Origin: an uncultured Acetatifactor sp.
GTDB lineage: Bacteria > Bacillota > Clostridia > Lachnospirales > Lachnospiraceae
DNA length: 5,183 bases
Direction: 5' to 3'
NCBI GenBank assembly: GCA_947644185.1
Contig: CANRZC010000190.1
Coordinates: forward strand, 1-5,183
This document shows positions 1-5,183 of the stretch, one piece after another. The notes beneath the pieces are model-generated. The model searched no databases. It had not been told where the DNA came from and saw only the letters and a list, made by a program, of their open reading frames with translations. The translations under genes were made by a program, and so were the position numbers. Within the stretch, counting starts at the first letter, position 1. Every line of letters starts with the position of its first letter.

Positions 1-1
1 A

Positions 2-1468
2 ATTCGTCGGACAATCATAACGGTTTCCATGGCAGTTATCTTTGGATTGGTGGCCTGCGTCACATTTCTTGTGCTGGAACCAGTGATCAGCAATTGGCTG
101 TATCCAAAGGAGGAGCCCCAGGTACAGACCGTGGAATTTCCAGAGGATAAGGAGGAAATGTTGCCTGAGGAAATGCTGGCAGAGAATCTTCCAACAGAAA
201 GCCCAGAGCCAACACCTACGCCCACGCCGGAGCCTGATCTGGACTCCAGCTCGGAGAATGGCACAGAGGAGACAGAGGTGCGGCTGGGGGAGGAGCAAAT
301 CCAGGATATTCTGTCTCAGGTTACCTTTGATTTGAATCACTATAAGCAGTTGTACACGGCTTTGCACGACTATGGAAATGAATTGAGCCGCTATATTGTG
401 ACGGTGACGGCCGTGACCTCCAATATTGATTGGTTTAATAGTGTACAGGAGAGAGAGAATCAATGCTCAGGAGTTATCATTTCTGAAAATGGCATGGAAT
501 TATTGATTCTCACAGACTATTCTGCCATTAAATCTGCGGAAAAATTGCTGCTGACCTTTTATGACGATTCCCATATGGAGGCACAGCTAAAACAACATAA
601 CGAAGCTACCAATCTGGCTGTGCTTTCTGTGCCGCTAGAGGGGCTGTCCGATGAGGTGAGAGGCAGAGCACAGCCTCCAAAAGAGGACCAGACGGCTCAG
701 GCAGGAGCAACTCATGGACCAGAAAGCCTGGCTGGCCCGGGAAACAGTAATGCAGACGACCCGGAAGGTCAGGGCACAGGGGTACAGGGGACGCAGAACC
801 CCACAGCCACTTTGGACCCTGAGAAAGAAAGCCTTCCAATCGTAAAATTCGGTTACTCCAACACAAAGAGCCTGGTGGGAACGCCAGTGATTGCCATTGG
901 CAGCCCTGTGGGCACCAGTGATTCTGTCAGTTACGGGATGATAACAGCATCCAACACCACTGTGTCCACAGCGGATAGAAATTACAGAATGCTGTTGACA
1001 GATATTGGAGGTAGCCAGAACGCCAGCGGTGTATTGTTTGATTTACAGGGGCGGATGATTGGGATTATTACAAACCGTAGAACAGGGTATGATATGCGGA
1101 ATCTGATTACAGCCTATGGCATAACAGATTTACAAAAAACAATAGAAAAAATGTCAAACGGGGCAGAAATCCCCTATTTGGGAATTCAGGGGGTTGACGT
1201 ACCTCGGGAGGCATATGAAGAGCTGGGAATTCCCTTTGGGGCCTATGTGGAAGAATTTGATATGGATTCTCCTGCAATGCGGGCCGGAATTCAGCGGGGA
1301 GATGTGATCACAGCCATAGGAGAGAGAAATGTATCCAACTTTATGGAATACAGCAATGCCCTAATGGATTTAGCGCCAGGAGAGCTGGTGGAAGTAACCA
1401 TCATGCGGCAGGCCCAGGAGGAGTACAGGGAAATGAAACTTGAGATTGAAGTGGGAGGGGTCAGATAG
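2..1468 (+). CDS. HtrA/DegP-like membrane-anchored trypsin-fold protein with PDZ domain, probable pseudoprotease; 5' end outside window
   Basis: The frame is open from base 2 with no stop. The first ATG (29) lacks a ribosome site and lies inside the hydrophobic segment, so the true start is upstream. Numbering from that Met: a membrane segment (about 1-24, preceded by two Arg), an acidic stalk (30-90) with a Pro-Thr run (59-69), a trypsin-like double barrel (about 120-375) and a PDZ domain (about 381-476, with YLGIQG and AGIQRGDVI motifs). It should sit in the membrane with its bulk outside the cell. HtrA proteases degrade or chaperone misfolded envelope proteins, but the catalytic positions here look lost. 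The usual TNNHVI is TDYSAI (His to Ser165), DLAVL is NLAVL (Asp to Asn195), and GNSGGPL is QNASGVL (Ser to Ala332). A Gly/Gln/Pro-rich insert (about 203-266) separates the barrels. It is probably a PDZ-bearing scaffold, sensor or chaperone. The family is clear; the role is inferred. Confidence 0.88.
   Translation: MRRTIITVSMAVIFGLVACVTFLVLEPVISNWLYPKEEPQVQTVEFPEDKEEMLPEEMLAENLPTESPEPTPTPTPEPDLDSSSENGTEETEVRLGEEQIQDILSQVTFDLNHYKQLYTALHDYGNELSRYIVTVTAVTSNIDWFNSVQERENQCSGVIISENGMELLILTDYSAIKSAEKLLLTFYDDSHMEAQLKQHNEATNLAVLSVPLEGLSDEVRGRAQPPKEDQTAQAGATHGPESLAGPGNSNADDPEGQGTGVQGTQNPTATLDPEKESLPIVKFGYSNTKSLVGTPVIAIGSPVGTSDSVSYGMITASNTTVSTADRNYRMLLTDIGGSQNASGVLFDLQGRMIGIITNRRTGYDMRNLITAYGITDLQKTIEKMSNGAEIPYLGIQGVDVPREAYEELGIPFGAYVEEFDMDSPAMRAGIQRGDVITAIGERNVSNFMEYSNALMDLAPGELVEVTIMRQAQEEYREMKLEIEVGGVR
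1453..1460 (+). promoter_or_regulatory. Shine-Dalgarno site for the yhaM GTG start
   Basis: A strong purine-rich GGGAGGGG lies inside the last codons of the HtrA-like gene, 8 bases before the GTG at 1469. It supports the GTG as the true start. Because the upstream stop codon TAG (1466-1468) directly abuts this GTG, translation of the two genes is probably coupled. Confidence 0.75.
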
Positions 1469-2413
1469 GTGAAATTTATCAAGGATTTGAAGGAAGGAGA
1501 CAGAGTCTTCGATATCTATCTCTGCAAACACAAACAGGGGGCGGTGACGAAAAACGGAAAGCCTTATGAGAATGTGATATTACAGGATAAGACAGGAACT
1601 ATTGACGCAAAAGTGTGGGAGCCAAACAATCCAGGCATAGGGGACTATGATACCCTGGACTATATAGAAGTCCATGGAGATGTGAATAACTTTCAGGGGA
1701 TGCTCCAGGTCAGCATCAAGAGAATCCGTGTCTGTAAGGAGGGCGAGTACAAGCCGGCAGACTATCTGCCAGTCAGCGCCAAGGATAATGATACCATGTA
1801 TTTAGAGCTTTTAGAGCTGGTGGACAGTATTCAGAATCCTTACCTAAAACAACTGTTGGAGGCCTTTTTTGACAAAGATGAGGAATTTATCAAGAAATTT
1901 CGCTATTCCTCTGCGGCAAAGACAGTACATCATGGATTTGTAGGCGGTTTATTGGAACATACCTTGAGTGTGACAAAGCTGTGTGATTATTACTGCAGCG
2001 CTTATCCAGTGCTGAAGAGGGATTTACTGCTGACAGCTGCCATGTGCCATGACATTGGAAAGGTGAGGGAGCTCTCGTCGTTTCCGGAAAATGACTATAC
2101 GGATGATGGCCAGCTACTGGGGCATATTGTTATGGGATCCCAGATGGTGGCGGAGAAGGCTGCAGGCATTGATGAGTTCCCCCATGGGTTGTTGACCCAG
2201 GTGCAGCATTGTATTCTGGCCCATCATGGGAAATACGAATATGGCTCTCCGAAGCTTCCGGCACTGATAGAGGCTTTGGCGCTTAATTATGCGGATGATA
2301 CGGATGCAAAGCTGGAGACCTTTAAGGAGATATTGGATAACAATAGCGGAAATCAGGGATGGCTGGGATATAACAGATTGTTTGAGTCCAATTTGCGGGC
2401 CACTCGGACATAG
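1469..2413 (+). CDS. yhaM: 3'-5' exoribonuclease of the YhaM family (OB fold + HD domain)
   Basis: This is a cytoplasmic 314-residue protein, the length I recall for Bacillus subtilis YhaM. Residues about 12-88 form an OB-fold nucleic-acid-binding domain (VILQDKTGTIDAKVW, then an HGDVNNFQGMLQ strand). Residues about 150-285 form an HD metal-dependent domain with H164 (LLEHTL), the H194-D195 pair (CHDIGK), H219 (GHIVMGS), H252-H253 (AHHGKYEYGSP) and D276-D277 (NYADDTD). All expected metal ligands are present, so it should be active. Known family members shorten RNA, and single-stranded DNA in vitro, from the 3' end and take part in mRNA turnover. The GTG start is fixed by the strong ribosome site at 1453-1460 and by zero-base spacing from the previous gene. 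A general HD-domain phosphohydrolase is the alternative name, but the OB-HD order and length favour YhaM. Confidence 0.93.
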   Translation: MKFIKDLKEGDRVFDIYLCKHKQGAVTKNGKPYENVILQDKTGTIDAKVWEPNNPGIGDYDTLDYIEVHGDVNNFQGMLQVSIKRIRVCKEGEYKPADYLPVSAKDNDTMYLELLELVDSIQNPYLKQLLEAFFDKDEEFIKKFRYSSAAKTVHHGFVGGLLEHTLSVTKLCDYYCSAYPVLKRDLLLTAAMCHDIGKVRELSSFPENDYTDDGQLLGHIVMGSQMVAEKAAGIDEFPHGLLTQVQHCILAHHGKYEYGSPKLPALIEALALNYADDTDAKLETFKEILDNNSGNQGWLGYNRLFESNLRATRT

Positions 2414-2469
2414 TGTGCAAAAAGCATTCTCAGTTGATATAGGAATCGAAAGAAAGGCAGGTAGGTAAG

Positions 2470-3618
2470 ATGAAAGTGACAGAGGATATTTTATATGTAG
2501 GGGTCAATGACCATGAGGTGGATTTGTTTGAGGGGCAGTACCGGGTTCCCAATGGGATGGCGTACAATTCTTACGTGATCGTAGACGAGCATGTGGCAGT
2601 GATGGACACTGTGGATGGATGCTTTGGGCAGCAGTGGATGGCAAATCTGGAGACAGCCCTGGCAGGGCGTAAGCCAGAGTATTTGATTATCCAGCATATG
2701 GAGCCTGATCATTCGGCCAATATTCCCCTTTTTTTGGAGAGATATCCTGAGGCCCAGGTAGTAGCCACAGCCCAGGCTTTCAAGATGATGTATCAATTCT
2801 TTGTGCTGGAGCCTCAGATGAGACAGATGCCTGTGGCAAATGGCACAGAGCTGGATCTGGGCACTCACAAGTTGACCTTTGTCTGTGCGCCTATGGTACA
2901 CTGGCCGGAGGTGATGATGACTTATGACGCCAAGGACAAGGTACTATTTTCCGCAGACGGATTCGGTAAGTTTGGTGCTCTGGACGCAGAGGAGGCATGG
3001 GCTGACGAGGCCAGACGGTATTACATTGGCATAGTAGGAAAATATGGGATGCAGGTGCAAAATGTGCTGAAAAAAGCAGCGGAGCTGGACATCCAGAAGA
3101 TTTGTCCCCTTCATGGTCCGGTGCTCACAGAGAATCTGGGATATTACATTGGACTGTATGATACATGGTCCTCCTACCGCCCAGAGACAGACGGTGTGGT
3201 AGTAGCATACGCCTCAGTGTATGGACACACCAAAGAGGCAGCACTCTATCTGGCAGATACACTTCGAGAGAAGGGAGCAGAGGTGGCTGTCTATGATTTG
3301 GCCAGGGATGACATGGCGGCGGCTTTGGCGGATGCCTTCCGCTACAGCAAGCTGGTATTGGCATGCAATACCTACAATATGAGTATCAATCCTTTTATGA
3401 ATGATTTTATCACTCGGCTGGTGGAGCATAGTTATCAGAAGCGCAAGGTGGGCTTGATCGAAAACGGTTCCTGGGCCCCTGCGGCGGCAAAGCTGATGCG
3501 GGCTAAGCTGGAAGGCAGCAAGGAGATTACCTTTACAGAGAACACAGTGACTGTGCTGTCTGCTATGAAGCCGGAGAACCAGACACAGCTTGAGGCCCTG
3601 GCGGCAGAGCTGGTGTAG
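2470..3618 (+). CDS. fprA: FprA family A-type flavoprotein (flavodiiron O2/NO reductase)
   Basis: This is a cytoplasmic 382-residue class A flavodiiron protein: a metallo-beta-lactamase-like domain (about 1-235) followed by a flavodoxin domain (about 242-382), with no further fusion. The di-iron ligands are complete: H76, E78, D80 and H81 (QHMEPDHSAN), H144 (MVHWPE), D163 (SADGFG) and H215 (PLHGP). The FMN phosphate loop is ASVYGHTKE (248-256), and later flavin-contact loops are at 299-309 and 331-337 (ENGSWAP). In anaerobes such enzymes reduce O2 to water or NO to N2O, usually with electrons from rubredoxin. No rubredoxin or reductase gene is visible here, so the donor must be encoded elsewhere. 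The substrate preference cannot be read from sequence. The ATG follows an AGG-rich stretch (2454-2465) that serves as a modest ribosome site. The gap from yhaM is 56 bp with no clear terminator. Confidence 0.95.
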   Translation: MKVTEDILYVGVNDHEVDLFEGQYRVPNGMAYNSYVIVDEHVAVMDTVDGCFGQQWMANLETALAGRKPEYLIIQHMEPDHSANIPLFLERYPEAQVVATAQAFKMMYQFFVLEPQMRQMPVANGTELDLGTHKLTFVCAPMVHWPEVMMTYDAKDKVLFSADGFGKFGALDAEEAWADEARRYYIGIVGKYGMQVQNVLKKAAELDIQKICPLHGPVLTENLGYYIGLYDTWSSYRPETDGVVVAYASVYGHTKEAALYLADTLREKGAEVAVYDLARDDMAAALADAFRYSKLVLACNTYNMSINPFMNDFITRLVEHSYQKRKVGLIENGSWAPAAAKLMRAKLEGSKEITFTENTVTVLSAMKPENQTQLEALAAELV

Positions 3619-3688
3619 ATGAGAGCATTCGGGTGACAAGGTCAGCAGGGACTGGCTGGGCAATACAGAAAATGGCAGGATAACAGAT

Positions 3689-5140
3689 ATGAAATATCAG
3701 AAAAACCAACTTATAGAAGTCGCGATCCAGGATATGGGAGAGGAAGGCTTTGGGATTGGCAAGGCGGATGGCTTTACATTGTTTGTAAAGGACGCCATTG
3801 TGGGCGACAGAGTGATGGCAAGGATTGTAAAAGCCAAAAAAAATTATGCTTACGGGCGGCTGGAGAAGGTAATAGAGCCTTCTCCTTTTCGCATAGACCC
3901 CAAATGCCCTTGCCACAGGCAGTGCGGCGGTTGCCAACTGCAGGCGCTTTCCTACGAAAAGCAGCTGGCTTTTAAACAGGATAAAATCCGCAACAGCCTG
4001 ATCCGCATTGGGGGCTTTGGGCCCGAGGATATCGATAAGCGGATGGAGCCCATCATAGGTATGGAGGAGCCCTTTCGATATCGGAACAAGGCTCAGTATC
4101 CCGTAGGCAGGGACAGGGCAGGGAATGTGATAGCTGGTTTTTACGCAGGCAGAACCCATGACATTATCGCCAATAGGGACTGTTTGCTGGGGCCTGTGGA
4201 GTATGGAACTATCATGGACTGTGTGCTGGATTACATGCGCGAGAACAGCGTCAGCGCTTACGACGAGGCTACGGGCATCGGATTGGTGCGCCATGTGCTG
4301 TTGCGCAAGGGCTTTGTCAGCGGAGAAATCATGGTGTGTCTGGTGATCTATCAAAAAGCCACTGGAAAGGGCAGCTTTTTGCCAAAGCAGGAAAAGCTCA
4401 TCGAAAAGCTTACCCCTATAAAGGGAATGACCAGCATATCGGTGAGCATCCAGAACGAGAGAAACAATGTGATCATGGGACAGGAGATACACACTATATG
4501 GGGAAGGGACAGCATCCAGGATACAATCCGTGTCCGAGACATGAAGCGACAGGGCTGGCCCTATACAGGGCGGGAATTGACTTTCCATATTTCCCCATTG
4601 TCCTTTTACCAGGTAAATCCTGTCCAAACCGAAAAGCTATACAGTCTTGCACTGGAATACGCAGGCCTCACTGGGCAAGAGACGGTGTGGGATCTATACT
4701 GTGGCATTGGCACTATCTCTCTGTTCTTGGCAGGTAAAGCGAAAAAGGTCTACGGTGTGGAGATTGTGCCCCAGGCCATTTGGGATGCAAAGGAGAATGC
4801 CGTCAGAAATGGGATAGACAACGCGGTGTTTTTTGTGGGGAAGGCGCAGGAGGTGCCGGATCGGATTCCAGATGAGGATCAGGCTGGGCAGCACCCGGAT
4901 GTGGTGGTGGTGGATCCTCCCAGGAAGGGCTGTGATGAGGACTGCCTGAGGGCTATATTGGCAGCAGGGCCTGAGCGGGTGGTTTATGTGAGCTGCGATC
5001 CAGCTACACTGGCCAGGGATCTGCGGGTGCTGTGTGACGGGGGATATGAGGTGGAGCGGATCCGGGGGGTGGATCAGTTTGGGATGACGGTGCATGTGGA
5101 GACGGTGGTAATGCTTTCCCACAAAAAACCGACAGCGTAA
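3689..5140 (+). CDS. rlmD: 23S rRNA (uracil-C5)-methyltransferase, RlmD/RlmCD (RumA/TrmA family)
   Basis: This 483-residue enzyme uses S-adenosylmethionine to make 5-methyluridine in 23S rRNA. Gram-positive RlmCD modifies both U747 and U1939; the exact sites are not readable here. An N-terminal TRAM RNA-binding domain spans about 1-65. The [4Fe-4S] ligands are C73, C79, C82 (C-x5-C-x2-C) and C165; C75 is an extra cysteine in the loop. FYQVN (306-310) carries the uracil-contacting Gln308. The SAM motif is DLYCGIGT (335-342), followed by E358 and DPPRKG (409-414). The nucleophile is C436 (VSCDPAT) and the general base E471 (HVETVV), the same 35-residue spacing as in E. coli RlmD. AGGA at 3677-3680 supports the ATG; the upstream in-frame stretch back to 3623 has no ATG, GTG or TTG start. 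The tail after E471 (SHKKPTA) ends where another frame carries a protein-like continuation, so the C-terminus may have been altered by insertion and frameshift. Confidence 0.95.
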   Translation: MKYQKNQLIEVAIQDMGEEGFGIGKADGFTLFVKDAIVGDRVMARIVKAKKNYAYGRLEKVIEPSPFRIDPKCPCHRQCGGCQLQALSYEKQLAFKQDKIRNSLIRIGGFGPEDIDKRMEPIIGMEEPFRYRNKAQYPVGRDRAGNVIAGFYAGRTHDIIANRDCLLGPVEYGTIMDCVLDYMRENSVSAYDEATGIGLVRHVLLRKGFVSGEIMVCLVIYQKATGKGSFLPKQEKLIEKLTPIKGMTSISVSIQNERNNVIMGQEIHTIWGRDSIQDTIRVRDMKRQGWPYTGRELTFHISPLSFYQVNPVQTEKLYSLALEYAGLTGQETVWDLYCGIGTISLFLAGKAKKVYGVEIVPQAIWDAKENAVRNGIDNAVFFVGKAQEVPDRIPDEDQAGQHPDVVVVDPPRKGCDEDCLRAILAAGPERVVYVSCDPATLARDLRVLCDGGYEVERIRGVDQFGMTVHVETVVMLSHKKPTA

Positions 5141-5183
5141 TCAACGTAAAAGTCGAGTTTGGCGAGGGTGAGGGCAAAGTGCC
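5131..5183 (+). other. Out-of-frame coding continuation of rlmD; possible mobile-element-derived C-terminal extension, runs off the window
   Basis: In the frame one base back from rlmD, this stretch is open to the window end and reads DSVINVKVEFGEGEGKVP. It overlaps the last codons and the stop of rlmD. Adding one base at the C-C-G of 5129-5131 would give SHKKPDSVINVKVEF as one continuous protein. From memory, a very similar extension follows RlmD/RumA in many gut Firmicutes where an integrative element occupies the 3' end of the gene. No start codon or ribosome site of its own is visible just upstream, so it is best read as a fusion tail separated by a one-base frameshift, a slippage-dependent extension, or a sequencing indel. 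The 53 visible bases are too few to prove that it is coding. Confidence 0.45.

Noticed and set aside
206..235. Pro-Thr codon repeat in the HtrA-like gene, considered as a functional DNA repeat
   Set aside because: It is adequately explained as a short low-complexity protein stalk (PEPTPTPTPEP) beside the membrane segment.
606..866. Minus-strand open frame opposite the linker insert of the HtrA-like gene
   Set aside because: It is Pro/Leu/Cys-rich because it is the antisense of a Gly/Gln/Pro-rich low-complexity segment; no ribosome site or family resemblance was seen.
2414..2469. Possible sigma-A promoter in the yhaM-fprA gap (GTGCAA at 2415-2420, TATAGG at 2438-2443, 17-base spacing)
   Set aside because: The -35-like hexamer matches the consensus at only three of six positions and the -10-like at four of six, which is too weak to call. 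No terminator hairpin was seen in the gap either.
3619..3636. Five-codon mini-frame (MRAFG) starting directly after the fprA stop, considered as a leader peptide
   Set aside because: It has no convincing ribosome site and no attenuator-like hairpins downstream; frames this short are common by chance.
3641..3660. Small inverted repeat (CAGC ... GCTG) in the fprA-rlmD gap as a terminator
   Set aside because: The stem is only about four base pairs with an eight-base loop and no following T-run.
3563..4627. Long minus-strand open frame (354 codons) opposite the end of fprA and most of rlmD
   Set aside because: It runs antisense through the conserved Fe-S cysteine and TRAM regions of rlmD, shows no recognisable family motif, and crosses the fprA/rlmD gap without regard to gene boundaries. 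It is a shadow of the coding strand.
4336..4737. Alternate-frame plus-strand open frame of 133 codons inside rlmD
   Set aside because: It lies wholly inside the conserved methyltransferase coding sequence in another frame and has no recognisable domain.

Overview
The window is a compact run of four same-strand (+) genes with short gaps. It looks like a Clostridia chromosome, most plausibly Lachnospiraceae or a close relative. This rests on a membrane-anchored HtrA-like protein with a Pro/Thr-rich stalk, a YhaM-type nuclease, an anaerobe-type flavodiiron protein and a gram-positive-style 23S rRNA uracil methyltransferase. The taxonomic call is an inference from gene content and protein style; no rRNA marker is present.

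Layout. Positions 2-1468 hold the 3' part of an HtrA/DegP-like gene whose start lies before the window. It has a transmembrane segment, an acidic Pro-rich stalk, a trypsin-like fold and a C-terminal PDZ domain. All three expected catalytic positions appear substituted, so it is probably a pseudoprotease. Its TAG stop abuts the GTG start of a yhaM-like gene (1469-2413; OB fold plus HD nuclease domain). After 56 bp comes fprA (2470-3618), a class A flavodiiron protein with a complete di-iron ligand set that would reduce O2 or NO. After 70 bp comes rlmD/rumA (3689-5140), a TRAM-domain, [4Fe-4S] RNA m5U methyltransferase with all catalytic residues. No convincing terminator or promoter separates the genes, so co-transcription is possible, but the functions (envelope, RNA turnover, oxygen defence, rRNA modification) do not form one pathway.

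The most informative spot is the right edge. The rlmD reading frame stops at 5138-5140. From 5131 to the window end a different frame is open and encodes a protein-like stretch (DSVINVKVEFGEGEGKVP). From memory, this resembles a C-terminal extension fused to RlmD/RumA proteins in gut Firmicutes, typically where an integrative element has inserted in the 3' end of the gene. One extra base near 5129-5131 would fuse the two frames. The window may therefore end just inside an integrated mobile element, with the fusion frame broken by one base. The recombinase and the second junction would lie outside the window and cannot be verified here. Otherwise the region reads as ordinary core chromosome; I see no CRISPR array, tRNA, rRNA, insertion sequence or defence system.
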